A stretch of 64,000 nt of DNA from Bog-756 sp049517675 (lineage in GTDB: Bacteria > Actinomycetota > Acidimicrobiia > Acidimicrobiales > RAAP-2). The notes under the pieces were generated by a model. The model searched no databases and was not told the origin of the DNA. It worked only from the letters and a program-made list of their open reading frames with translations. The position numbers were made by a program, and so were the translations under genes. Shown here piece by piece: positions 7,400 through 15,456 of the stretch. The first letter of the stretch is position 1; the number at the start of each line of letters is the position of its first letter. Location: the NCBI GenBank assembly GCA_049517675.1, contig JBEKRV010000006.1:41583-105582 (forward strand), written 5' to 3'.

Positions 7400-9423
7400 C
7401 ACGGCGCATTCCCCGCGATGCCGGGGACCGCGCCGACGGCTTCGGTCTCGGCCACCGCGGACCGGACCTCCTCGACGAAGTGGTCGTCGGCCAGGCTGTC
7501 CGGCGCCACGCGCTGGAGCAGGTGGCGCAGGCGGCGGCTCTGTTCGGCCAGGATCCCGTCCGGGAACTTGGCGGCCGAGATGGCGCCGAGGCCGAAGATC
7601 ACCGGCAGCACGTTCGACGTCCACGTCGGAAGGTACGCCTGGCAGATCGCCGGCAGCATCACGAAGGCGAGCCCGGCCACCAGCGCGGCGGCGGTGGACC
7701 GGATGCCGATGGTGACCAGCGAGGCGAACCACACGATCCCGGCGAACGTGGCGAATTCGCTCGGGACAACGGTCGACTGCGACACGGCAAGGAGTCCGCC
7801 CCCCACACCGGCGATGAACGCCGCCGTGGCCCCGGCCAGCACCTTCATCTGGACCACGCTGACGCCCGACGTCCGGGCACCGGCCTCGCTCCACCGGGCC
7901 GCGTTGAGGGCGAGGCCGGTCGTGGAGCGGCGCAGGTTGACGATGAAGACCGAGACGAGCACGAAGGCGATCAGGCACAGGTAGGAGTAGGCGATGTCGG
8001 AGCTGGCGAAGTCCGGGCGGTTCAGCGTCACGCCGAGACCCTGGTTCACGAAGGTCGGCAGGGTGAACACGAGGTTCTCGACCAGCAGCCCGAAGGTGAG
8101 CGTCACCAGGGCCACGTAGAGGTCGCCGAGGCGGATACTCAGGAACCCGATGAGGGCACCGAGCGACAGGGCCACGATCCCCCCGGCGACCACGGCGGCG
8201 AGGACGGGCCACCCCTGGTGGTCGGCCAACTCCGCGGTGGTGAGGGCACCCACGCCTGCGAAGGTGATCTGGCAGAGCCAGAGCATCCCGCCCTCCCCGG
8301 TGACCAGGGTCCACGACAGGAAGATCACGGCGAAGGCGAAGGCCTGGGACGTCAGCCCCACCCAGTAGCCCCCGACGACCAACGGCAGGGCCACGGCGGC
8401 GGCGACGAGCGCCAGCGGGCCCGCATACCGTCCGAAGAAGTTGAGCGACGCGGTCTCGACGACGGTGGACGTCGAGGCCGCCAGCTTGCTCTCACCCTGC
8501 GGGGTGATCGCCCGGTCGAGGGCCCCGCCCCACCCCTCGGTCTCCCCCACCCGACCGCCGCGGACGAGGTTGTAGAGGAGCACCATGGCGATCACGATGA
8601 ACGGGACGGCGTCGATGATCTCACTCGTCCAGGCGCTGGCCGGCGGCAGGTACCGCTGGATCAGCGAGGTGGCTACGCCCATCAGGAGCCCGACACCGAC
8701 GGCGATCGGCAGGCTCCGGAGCTTCGCGGCGATGACGGCGGCGAACGAGGCGGCGATGAGCAGCGTGAAGTTGACCGCGTCGAGCCCGATGATGGGTGCG
8801 GCCAGCACCCCGGTCAGTCCGGCCAGGAAAGTGCTCACCGCCCAGACCCCGATCGAGACGGCGGTCGGGTTGGTGCCGGACAGATCGGTCATGGCCGTGG
8901 AGTCGACCATGGCCCGCACCTTCAGTCCGACATCGCTGTACTTGAGCACCAGCGCCCCGGCCACCACGATCACCAGGACGCTGATGTAGACGACGACCTG
9001 GTCCAGCGTGACGGGCACGCCGAGGAAGTGGAACACCCTGACCGGCTCCGGGGCCAGCCCCGGGGCCTCCTGGATGGCCGCGCTGCCGAAGATCAGGGTG
9101 GCGAGGGACGGGAGGGCGACCGAGAGGCCGATGGTGGCCACCACCTTGGTCAGCGGGGAGGACAGGCGCAGGTGGCGGAAGAGGATGGCATAGAGGAGCA
9201 CCCCGAGCACGGGCGCGGCGATGAGGATGGACAGGGCCCCGGCGGCCGGGATGCTCCAGGCCTGCTGGGTGTGGAGGTAGTAGTAGAAGCGGGCGACGAC
9301 GTAGGCCATCGCGCCGAAGGCGAAGTTGAGGATGCCGGACGAGGTGTACGTGATCACCAGGCCGGCGGACGCGATCGCGTAGATCCCTCCGAGCACCAAT
9401 CCCGCGATCACGAACTGCAGCAA
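7399..9423 (-). CDS. livHM: Fused LivH-LivM permease of branched-chain-type ABC importer
   Basis: A 674-residue integral membrane protein. Residues ~1-290 match LivH (MLQFVIAGLVLGGIYAIASAGLVITYTSSGILNFAFGAMAY), and ~330-640 match LivM (GLTSQAFAFAVIFLSWTLVTGEGGMLWLCQITFAGVGALTTAELADHQG). Normally these are two proteins; here they are one chain joined by a charged linker (EGWGGALDRAITPQGESK). About 16-18 hydrophobic segments can be counted. Downstream livG and livF overlap it, forming one transcript. No LivK-type substrate-binding lipoprotein is in the window, so it must be encoded elsewhere. The 273-bp gap upstream (9424-9696) should hold the promoter; I see no clear operator there. Confidence 0.92.
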   Translation of the reverse strand: MLQFVIAGLVLGGIYAIASAGLVITYTSSGILNFAFGAMAYVVARFYYYLHTQQAWSIPAAGALSILIAAPVLGVLLYAILFRHLRLSSPLTKVVATIGLSVALPSLATLIFGSAAIQEAPGLAPEPVRVFHFLGVPVTLDQVVVYISVLVIVVAGALVLKYSDVGLKVRAMVDSTAMTDLSGTNPTAVSIGVWAVSTFLAGLTGVLAAPIIGLDAVNFTLLIAASFAAVIAAKLRSLPIAVGVGLLMGVATSLIQRYLPPASAWTSEIIDAVPFIVIAMVLLYNLVRGGRVGETEGWGGALDRAITPQGESKLAASTSTVVETASLNFFGRYAGPLALVAAAVALPLVVGGYWVGLTSQAFAFAVIFLSWTLVTGEGGMLWLCQITFAGVGALTTAELADHQGWPVLAAVVAGGIVALSLGALIGFLSIRLGDLYVALVTLTFGLLVENLVFTLPTFVNQGLGVTLNRPDFASSDIAYSYLCLIAFVLVSVFIVNLRRSTTGLALNAARWSEAGARTSGVSVVQMKVLAGATAAFIAGVGGGLLAVSQSTVVPSEFATFAGIVWFASLVTIGIRSTAAALVAGLAFVMLPAICQAYLPTWTSNVLPVIFGLGAISAAKFPDGILAEQSRRLRHLLQRVAPDSLADDHFVEEVRSAVAETEAVGAVPGIAGNAP

Positions 9424-9696
9424 CCCGAACTCCCCCTGTAGTGCCGCCCGACCCCCTGCCCGGCGCGATGACGAGGCCGGCTACCCGTTCATCCGGTCAG
9501 TGCCTCCCTACCGCTCGACCGTCGACGGGCATCGTCCACGTTCTTTCCGTGACAGAACACCGTATACCAGATAGCGGAAGTGCTCTTGTCCATCCGGGGC
9601 AGGTATGTTTCCGTTCCGGCCCCCGCCGTCCACGTCTCCCGTGTCCGTCCGTGCTCGCACCGGATCAGTCTTGCAGGCCCGTCGGGCCGGGGTGAG

Positions 9697-10677
9697 TCAC
9701 GGACCGCCCACGGCGGGCATCACCTGGTCGACCACGATCCTCAGGTACCGCCACGCGACCTCGGGGGGCAGACCGCCGATGAGGGGGTGCAGTTGGAGCG
9801 GCGTGCCCGAGCGGGCCAGGGCGACGGCCTCGTCGACCGTGACGATGCGGTGGCTGGCGTTCTCGGCGCGCAGCTCCTCGGCCGAGGTCGCGGCCGACAG
9901 CGACGCGCTGTGGGGTGCCCCCTCGTTGAGCGCCGCGTACATGGTCACGTCGTGCATGAGGTGGGGACCGAGCTCCTCCCACGCGAGGTCGACGTTCTCG
10001 GCGACGAACAGTGCCGTCGTCGCGTCGTCCTCGGGGAGCAGGCACATGCCGGGCTCGTGTCCGTGCGCCTCCGACTCGTCGCGGTAGGCGCGCTCCAGTG
10101 CCGGGTCCCCGCGCTGGGCGAGGAAGCCGAGCCCGTGCCGGCCGGCCCGTCGGGCGGCGGCCTCGCTCCCGCCGCCCCATGCGACCACGGGGCCTCCCGG
10201 CGTGACCGGGGGCGGGGTGACCCGGACGGTCCGGCCCCCGAACTCGAAGGGCTCGCCCGACTTGGCCCGCAGGAGCACCGCGAGGTGGTTCTCGGCGATG
10301 GCACCCCGTCGGTGGAAGTCGACCGCGTGCATGTCGTACTCCTCGGGCCGGTAGCCGATGGCGGCCACGTAGCTCACCCGGCCCTGGCTCAGGATGTCGA
10401 CGACCACCATCTCCTCGGCCAGCCGGACCGGGTGGTAGAGCGGCAGGACGACGACGGCCACCATGATCGGCAGCGTCGTGGTGCGGGCCGCCATGGCCGT
10501 GGCCAGGATCAACGGGGACGGGAGGTAGCCGTCGGACATCCCGTGGTGCTCGCACAGGATGACCGCCAGCGCCCCGCGGTCCTCGGTCCATTCGGCCATC
10601 TCGAGCGCGGCCCGGTAGAGCTCGGTGGTCGGCGCACCGGTCGCCGGCGCCCGCATGTCGAACCGCATCGTGAACAC
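9697..10677 (-). CDS. Luciferase-like (LLM) flavin-dependent monooxygenase
   Basis: A 326-residue TIM-barrel protein of the bacterial-luciferase superfamily. MRFDMRAP, EWTEDRGALAVILCEHHGMSDGYLPSPLILATAMAART and the YHPVRLAEEMVVVDILSQGRV segment are typical; the EHH pair and QGRV loop lie at the flavin site. I chose GTG 10677 because CGAGGAGGTCCC lies just before it; in-frame upstream residues (MSPPVTGVEL...) look non-coding. It could use FMNH2 or F420. It precedes the livHM operon on the same strand but is separated by 273 bp. Likely an oxidative step in the nearby catabolic set; substrate unknown. Confidence 0.88.
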   Translation of the reverse strand: MFTMRFDMRAPATGAPTTELYRAALEMAEWTEDRGALAVILCEHHGMSDGYLPSPLILATAMAARTTTLPIMVAVVVLPLYHPVRLAEEMVVVDILSQGRVSYVAAIGYRPEEYDMHAVDFHRRGAIAENHLAVLLRAKSGEPFEFGGRTVRVTPPPVTPGGPVVAWGGGSEAAARRAGRHGLGFLAQRGDPALERAYRDESEAHGHEPGMCLLPEDDATTALFVAENVDLAWEELGPHLMHDVTMYAALNEGAPHSASLSAATSAEELRAENASHRIVTVDEAVALARSGTPLQLHPLIGGLPPEVAWRYLRIVVDQVMPAVGGP

Positions 10678-10866
10678 GGGACCTCCTCGGATCCTGGGGT
10701 GGAATTGGTCGGCGGCGGCCGTCCGCACGCGCCGCGGTTCTCGGTAGGCGAGTTCTACACCAGTCACCGGGGGCGACACGCGGCGCGTGCGGACCGGCGG
10801 CCCCTCGAGGATGCTCCGGGGTTACACTCCGGCCGTCGTGGACCGAGAGCCCGGAGGGACCCCAGC

Positions 10867-11175
10867 ATGATCTTCATCGTCGTGAAGCAGAAGGTGCGGG
10901 CCAAGTACGCCGACGACTGGGTGGACCTGGTGGCGGACTTCACCGCCGCCACCCGTGCGGAGCCCGGGAACATCTGCTTCGAGTGGTCCCGGAGCGTCGA
11001 CGACCCCACGGTCTACGTTCTGGTCGAGGCCTTCACGGACGCGGCGGCCGGCGAGGCGCACGTCCAGTCGGAGCACTTCCGGACGGCCAGCGCACAGCTC
11101 GCCACCTGGCTCGCCGCCGTCCCGGAGATCGTCCATGTGGAGGCGCCGGGCGACGGGTTCGCCCCGATGACCTGA
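10867..11175 (+). CDS. Antibiotic biosynthesis monooxygenase (ABM) domain protein
   Basis: A 102-residue dimeric alpha/beta-barrel protein. It opens with MIFIVVKQKVRAKYADDWVDLVADFTAATRAEPGNICFEWSRSVDDP, and the pattern EPGN-x-x-FEWSRS and the later HVQSEHFRTA are the hallmark of ABM/YgiN proteins, which oxidise quinol-like aromatics without cofactor or act as small haem/quinone-handling proteins. Upstream a purine-rich GAGGGACCCCAGC precedes the ATG. It is the only plus-strand gene between two minus-strand clusters and may share regulation with the divergent LLM gene. Confidence 0.88.
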   Translation: MIFIVVKQKVRAKYADDWVDLVADFTAATRAEPGNICFEWSRSVDDPTVYVLVEAFTDAAAGEAHVQSEHFRTASAQLATWLAAVPEIVHVEAPGDGFAPMT

Positions 11176-11213
11176 GCCACCGCCACGCCGGACGGCGAAG
11201 GTCGGGGCCCGGG

Positions 11214-11792
11214 TCAGTCCCGCTCCACCAGGTCGTCGTCGAGCTCGACGTCGAAGGTGCGGAACGCCATGGCCAGCAGGTCGTAGGCGCCGACGGTGAA
11301 GACGACGTCAATGAGCTGTCGGGTGTCGAGCTCGCCGGACAACGTCGCCCAGGTGCCGTCGGACAGGCGGGCGTCCCGCACGAGCTCGTCGGCCGCGGCC
11401 AACAGGGCGGCCTCGAACGGCGACCAGCTCCCGTCCCCGGGCCCCGATCGGACGTGCTCGAGCTCGGCCCCGCTGATCCCGGCATCCCCGGCCAGGACGG
11501 CGTGCTGCGCCCACTCGTAGGCCGCGTCACGGAGCACGGCGACCCGGAGGACGAGCAGCTCGCGCTGGCGGGGTGTGATCGTCGATGCGAACAGCACGTG
11601 GCCGTTGAAGTGGTGGTACGCGGTGGCGAGCTCCGGATGGTGGGCGAGCATCCCGAGCGCGTTGAGGCCCTTCGGTCGCGACGGATCACGCGACGGGAAC
11701 GGGTAGCGGGGGTTGGGGGGTCGCAGTGCGGCGATGGCACCGGACATCTCCGGTGGCCACTCGCCGGGCGGGAGGGGATCGACCCGGCCCAT
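11214..11792 (-). CDS. Carboxymuconolactone decarboxylase / AhpD-like family protein
   Basis: A 192-residue helical protein with the CMD core LTPRQRELLVLRVAVLRDAAYEWAQHAVLAGDAGIS (here split by TITPRQRELLVLR and AYEWAQHAVLA). The EWxxH motif is kept, but the CxxC of AhpD is absent, so a hydroperoxidase role is unlikely. Such proteins occur beside ring-cleavage and SDR genes with unclear function. ATG 11792 lies one base after the SDR stop (11794) and is the tight-coupling choice; ATG 11819 would add nine residues overlapping the SDR. It is last in the TauD-SDR-CMD run. Confidence 0.85.
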   Translation of the reverse strand: MGRVDPLPPGEWPPEMSGAIAALRPPNPRYPFPSRDPSRPKGLNALGMLAHHPELATAYHHFNGHVLFASTITPRQRELLVLRVAVLRDAAYEWAQHAVLAGDAGISGAELEHVRSGPGDGSWSPFEAALLAAADELVRDARLSDGTWATLSGELDTRQLIDVVFTVGAYDLLAMAFRTFDVELDDDLVERD

Positions 11793-11793
11793 G

Positions 11794-12579
11794 TCAGGTG
11801 TTCCGCCCGCCGTTGACACCGATCACCTGGCCGGTGACGTACGACGCCTCCTCGCTGACCAGGAACGCGGTGGCTGCGGCGACGTCCTCGGGCCGGCCGA
11901 TCCGACGCACGGGGGTTCGTTGCTCGTGCTCCTCGACAGGTCCGCCGAGAAGGCCCCGCTCCTCGTTGGCCCGCAGCATCGGCGTGTCGATGAAGCCGGG
12001 CGGGATGGTGTTGACGGTGATGCCCTTGGGCCCGAATTCGAGCGCCAGCGACTTGGTGAGCCCGATGACGGCGGCCTTCGAGGACACGTACGCCGCCATG
12101 AAGGGCTGCCCGCCCTGGGCGCTCGACGAGGAGATGTTGACGATACGGCCCCAGCCGGCCTCGAGCATGTGGGGGATCACCACCTGGCAGCAGTGGTAGG
12201 TGCCGGTGAGGTTGACCGTGTGGACCCGCTGCCACGTCTCGACGTCGATCTTGAGGAACGGGCCGAACTGCTCCAACCCGGCGTTGTTGACCAGGATCGT
12301 GGGGCCACCCAGGCTCTGCACGACATGGTCGACGGCCGCCTCCACCCCGGCCCGCTCGGTGACGTCGGCCTCGACGCCGATCGCCCGGCCGCCGCCGGCG
12401 GTGATGGCGGCGGCGGCCTCGTCGGCCGATGCCGCGTTGCGGTCCAGCACGGCGACGGCGGCCCCGTCGGCGGCCAGCCGGGTGCCGATGGCCAGACCGA
12501 TCCCCGAGCCGCCGCCGGTGACGACGGCCACCTTCCCCCGCAGGTCCCGGCCGCCCGGGGCGGAGCCGGCGCCACTCAC
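11794..12579 (-). CDS. Short-chain dehydrogenase/reductase (SDR)
   Basis: A 261-residue classical SDR: NAD(P)-binding TGGGSGIG, NNAG (ILVNNAGLEQFGP), catalytic Ser in NISSSSAQ and YVSSK, and the C-terminal VTGQVIGVNGG. Asp after the second strand (VAVLDRN) suggests NAD(H). The GTG start overlaps the TauD stop by 4 bp (GTGA, 12576-12579). It is clearly a paralogue of the SDR at 34768-35514 (both share SSSSAQ, GITVNTIPP and the DTPM loop). It probably oxidises the alcohol made by the upstream oxygenases. Confidence 0.92.
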   Translation of the reverse strand: MSGAGSAPGGRDLRGKVAVVTGGGSGIGLAIGTRLAADGAAVAVLDRNAASADEAAAAITAGGGRAIGVEADVTERAGVEAAVDHVVQSLGGPTILVNNAGLEQFGPFLKIDVETWQRVHTVNLTGTYHCCQVVIPHMLEAGWGRIVNISSSSAQGGQPFMAAYVSSKAAVIGLTKSLALEFGPKGITVNTIPPGFIDTPMLRANEERGLLGGPVEEHEQRTPVRRIGRPEDVAAATAFLVSEEASYVTGQVIGVNGGRNT

Positions 12580-13406
12580 TGGATCGGCTCGTCGCCGGCG
12601 AAGGTCGTGCGGTGCATGTCCCGGGGGGAGTCCGGGTCGTAGGGCAGGGCGCGGTGGAGGACACCCCGGTTGTCCCAGACGACCACGTCGCCGACCTGCC
12701 ATTCGTGACGGTAGACGCGCTCGGTGGTGGTGGCGCGGGCGAGGAGGTCGTCGAGGAGGGCCCGGCTCTCCTCGGGATCCATCCCGACGACGTGGTCGGC
12801 GGTGGCGCCGAGGACGAGCGACTTGCGGCCCGACCGGTGGGTCCACACGAGCGGGTGCTCCTTCGCCGGGCGTTGGCGCATCATCTCGAGGGCCTCGGGC
12901 GACGGGTTCGGGTTCTGCAGCCGCTGGGACGCCTCGATGGTGTGGACGACCCGGATCGAGGCGCAGCGCGCCTTCTCGTCGTCGGACAGGTCCTCGTAGG
13001 CCTGGTACGAACTGGCGAACTCGGTCTCGCCGCCCGTGTCGGCCACGGCGTGGGCGCTCAACATGGTGGCCATGATGGGGACGTCGTCGGTGCATCCGTC
13101 GATGTGCCAGTCGAAGGTGCCCTTCAGGTACGCCGCTGCCGGGTTCCTGTCCGGGTTCAGGGTCACCAGGAAGATCTCGGGATTCTCCCCCCGGCCCAGC
13201 TTCTCCACCGTGCCGAGCTTGCGGCTGAACGCCACCTGGGCCTCGTCGTCGAGGTGGAGGCCACGGAAGATGAGCGCCCCGTGGGCCTCGAGGGCCTCGA
13301 GCGTCGCCTCCGGCAGGGCGTCGTCGTGCATCAACTGGTCACGGTCGACGCCCTCCACCAATGCGCCCACCGTCGATGTGAGCTTCTCGGTCCTGAGCAC
13401 GGTCAC
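12576..13406 (-). CDS. TauD/TfdA-family Fe(II)/2-oxoglutarate dioxygenase
   Basis: A 276-residue jelly-roll dioxygenase. The metal ligands are visible as FDWHIDG (HxD) and the distal His in VVWDNRGVLHRALP; the 2-oxoglutarate-binding Arg is in MHRTTFAG. Family members hydroxylate taurine, alkylsulfates or aryloxyacetates, releasing succinate and CO2. I chose GTG 13406, preceded by AAAGGGGGACC; the longer in-frame upstream reading crosses low-complexity DNA. It is first in a coupled run with SDR and CMD genes. The upstream gap (13407-13523) carries a copy of the 16-mer also found in the icmF promoter. Confidence 0.9.
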   Translation of the reverse strand: MTVLRTEKLTSTVGALVEGVDRDQLMHDDALPEATLEALEAHGALIFRGLHLDDEAQVAFSRKLGTVEKLGRGENPEIFLVTLNPDRNPAAAYLKGTFDWHIDGCTDDVPIMATMLSAHAVADTGGETEFASSYQAYEDLSDDEKARCASIRVVHTIEASQRLQNPNPSPEALEMMRQRPAKEHPLVWTHRSGRKSLVLGATADHVVGMDPEESRALLDDLLARATTTERVYRHEWQVGDVVVWDNRGVLHRALPYDPDSPRDMHRTTFAGDEPIQ

Positions 13407-13481
13407 GCGTGGTCCCCCTTTTCTCCGGGTGTGGTGCGTCCGGGTGTGTTGCGTCTGATACGGGTACTCTACTGAGATGTG

Positions 13482-13497
13482 AACGCCGTTTCCGCCC
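13482..13497. promoter_or_regulatory. 16-mer shared with the icmF palindrome
   Basis: AACGCCGTTTCCGCCC is identical to positions 802-817 inside the 25-bp palindrome before icmF. Here it lies upstream of the TauD gene start (13406) and just past the end of the SnoaL gene, and keeps only part of the symmetry. A shared regulator is possible. Confidence 0.4.
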
Positions 13498-13523
13498 ACA
13501 CGCCGGACCGACCGGAGGAGACC

Positions 13524-13913
13524 TCAGTCGATGAACTCCGCCGTACGGCGGTGGAACCGCCAGGTCCCCCCGGCATGGTGGAGGACGTCGTGGTAGCGGC
13601 CCACCAGCTGCACCGCCCAGCCGTCCGTGCCCTTCAGCAGGAAGAGGACGTCGCTGCTGACCCGGGCCTCCTCGTCGCCCCAGTCGGTGACATGGGTGTT
13701 GACGACGACGTGGCGTTGGGGCAGACGGGGCGTCCACCGTGCGTACGCCCGCCGGAGGGCGTCGTGGCCCTCGTGGGTCCCGAGTCCGGGGATCTCACAG
13801 GTACCGTCCGGGCAGAAGGTGGCGACGACGTCGTCGGTCCGACCGTCGTCCAGCGCCTGGGCGTAGGCGGCCAGGGTGGCCCGGATGCCCGCTACGACGG
13901 TGGCGTAGTCCAT
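13524..13913 (-). CDS. SnoaL-like (NTF2 fold) protein, possibly ring-hydroxylating oxygenase beta-like
   Basis: A 129-residue cone-shaped NTF2-like protein: MDYATVVAGIRATLAAYAQALDDGRTDDVVATF then a strand run ending VQLVGRYHDVLHHAGGTWRFHRRTAEF. The YxxxLDxGRxDDVVATFxxDG layout is common to SnoaL-like proteins and to the beta subunits of aromatic dioxygenases. It directly follows the Rieske alpha subunit gene (33 bp gap, same strand), which favours a role with that enzyme: beta subunit, or isomerase/dehydratase in the same route. It lacks recognisable catalytic pairs that would settle the choice. Confidence 0.85.
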   Translation of the reverse strand: MDYATVVAGIRATLAAYAQALDDGRTDDVVATFCPDGTCEIPGLGTHEGHDALRRAYARWTPRLPQRHVVVNTHVTDWGDEEARVSSDVLFLLKGTDGWAVQLVGRYHDVLHHAGGTWRFHRRTAEFID

Positions 13914-13946
13914 GTTCGGTCTCGGCTCAGGTCTCGGGGGTCGCGC

Positions 13947-15311
13947 TCAGAGGCCGAGGTCGACGACCGGCCGCTCGAGCGGGTTGAGGTTGATCTGATG
14001 GAGGGCGGGGATCAGCTGCTCGTAGGGGAGTCCGGCGAGGAAGCCGTCCACGGTCCGCTCGAAGTTGGACACTCCGCCCTCGATCCCCTCGGAGAGGCGC
14101 ATGTACTCGAAGCTCCTGGCGTGGAGGCCCCGCTGCTGGCGGGGGAGGTTCGAGAAGTCCTGGACGGGGATCGGGGGCACCCGTGGATCGTCGTGGACCC
14201 ACGGCTCGGGCGGTGTCGGCCTCTCCCCCGTGCTCCCTTCAGGGAACCGGGTCAGCGACCAGATCTCCATCAGCGTCTCCTCGGGTCCGAGTGGGCGGAA
14301 CCGGTACGACGAGGCGCTGGAGTACATCGGCAGCACGAAGAAGTGGGGGAAGCAGTAGCCCATGGGCTCGTTGAGGCCGGCCTCCTCGAGCTCGTTGAGG
14401 TCGGGGATGTCGCGCCCCCTCGAGCGATGCCACTCCACGACGGCGTCGTTGAGCGTGCGGTGCCAGATCGCCGGGGCCAGGACGGGGTCCGCCGGGAGCT
14501 CCATGTCGCGCAGACCCTCGGCGACGGCCACGTCGTCGGCGTGGACCATGCCGGCCATACCGTCGCTCATCGTGCGCAGGTAGTGGATCTCCGACTCGAC
14601 GAAGGCCCGCGGGTCGAACGCGGTCGGGTCGCGGGGCGGGTACCTCCCGGGGATGACCAGCTGCGGGTGGGTCTCGACGACGTGGTACTGCTCGAGGAAC
14701 GCCTCCTCGGCCAGCTTCCAGTTGACGGGGAGGCGGAACGAATACCACCACTCGGCCCGCAGCGATTCCAACTTCCAGGCGTCCATGGTGGTGGCGAAGG
14801 GCTCGATGCACTGGCGGAGCGGCGGCGCGTCGTCGTCGAGGTTGATCCACGCGCACCCTCCCCACACCTCGCAGCGCACCGGGGTGAGGTCGACGTCGCC
14901 GGGCTGCAGGTTGTGCTCGGCGAAGGTCCGGGCCTTCGAGACGAACGTGTTGGTGCCGTCCGAGGCGTAGCACCAGCCGTGGAAGGGGCACACGAACCCG
15001 TTCCCGCAGGTGCCGCGACCCTCGGCCACCCGCACGCCGCGGTGCCGGCAGGCGTTCTGCAGCGCCCGTGCCCCTCCGTCCCCGGATCGGACCACGAGGA
15101 TCGACTGGTCGAGGATCTGGTACTCGCAGAAGTCGTCGGGCTCCGGGATCTCCTCGAGCCGGCACGCCATCTGCCAGGTGCGGGACCAGAGGAGGTCGAC
15201 CTCCTGTCGGAAGAATCCCGGATCGTAGTAGCGCTCCTTCGGGATCCGGTCGGGGAGCTCCACCGCGAACGGCACGGGGATCGTCGTACGCCTCCGATCC
15301 GTGATCGCCAT
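13947..15311 (-). CDS. Rieske non-haem iron oxygenase, large (alpha) subunit
   Basis: A 454-residue ring-hydroxylating oxygenase. The Rieske [2Fe-2S] ligands are Cys88/His90 and Cys108/His111 (ACRHRG and CPFHGW); the mononuclear iron site shows EEAFLEQYHVVETHPQ with His210 and His215. A 2-His plus acid site would open O2 for hydroxylation of an aromatic, steroid or terpenoid. ATG 15311 is preceded by AAGGGAGGC. Longer upstream frames cross two copies of the shared operator. No dedicated reductase is nearby. It is divergent from the Baeyer-Villiger-type monooxygenase, and both promoters share operators at 15349-15385. Confidence 0.94.
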   Translation of the reverse strand: MAITDRRRTTIPVPFAVELPDRIPKERYYDPGFFRQEVDLLWSRTWQMACRLEEIPEPDDFCEYQILDQSILVVRSGDGGARALQNACRHRGVRVAEGRGTCGNGFVCPFHGWCYASDGTNTFVSKARTFAEHNLQPGDVDLTPVRCEVWGGCAWINLDDDAPPLRQCIEPFATTMDAWKLESLRAEWWYSFRLPVNWKLAEEAFLEQYHVVETHPQLVIPGRYPPRDPTAFDPRAFVESEIHYLRTMSDGMAGMVHADDVAVAEGLRDMELPADPVLAPAIWHRTLNDAVVEWHRSRGRDIPDLNELEEAGLNEPMGYCFPHFFVLPMYSSASSYRFRPLGPEETLMEIWSLTRFPEGSTGERPTPPEPWVHDDPRVPPIPVQDFSNLPRQQRGLHARSFEYMRLSEGIEGGVSNFERTVDGFLAGLPYEQLIPALHQINLNPLERPVVDLGL

Positions 15312-15348
15312 GCCGCAGCCTCCCTTCCCGAACGTACCGCGCCGTATA

Positions 15349-15364
15349 CTAACCGGTCGGTACA
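15349..15364. promoter_or_regulatory. Shared regulon operator, copy 1 (Rieske/BVMO promoter)
   Basis: Plus strand CTAACCGGTCGGTACA; on the minus strand TGTACCGACCGGTTAG. Sixteen bases (AACCGGTCGGTACAGT, from 15351) are identical to the copy at 18196-18211. It touches a TATACT hexamer at 15345-15350, as a repressor site would. Confidence 0.6.
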
Positions 15365-15369
15365 GTCCC

Positions 15370-15385
15370 GAGACCGGTCGGTACG
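15370..15385. promoter_or_regulatory. Shared regulon operator, copy 2 (Rieske/BVMO promoter)
   Basis: Contains ACCGGTCGGTAC exactly 21 bp downstream of the same 12 bases in copy 1, two turns of the helix, so both would face the same side of the DNA. Confidence 0.55.
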
Positions 15386-15456
15386 GACCCGAGTTCGCGG
15401 TCGTGACGGTGCCGGAGCCTCCGATGAGACAGTGACTGGATGGAGGCGGTTCCACC

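Noticed and set aside
7480..9441. 653-codon plus-strand open frame opposite the permease
   Set aside because: Antisense of LivHM; low-complexity Gln/His/Gly product and no ribosome site.
9541..9580. GTATAC-containing stretch as the livHM promoter
   Set aside because: A TATACC/TATACG hexamer is present but no properly spaced -35 box could be found, so no promoter is called.
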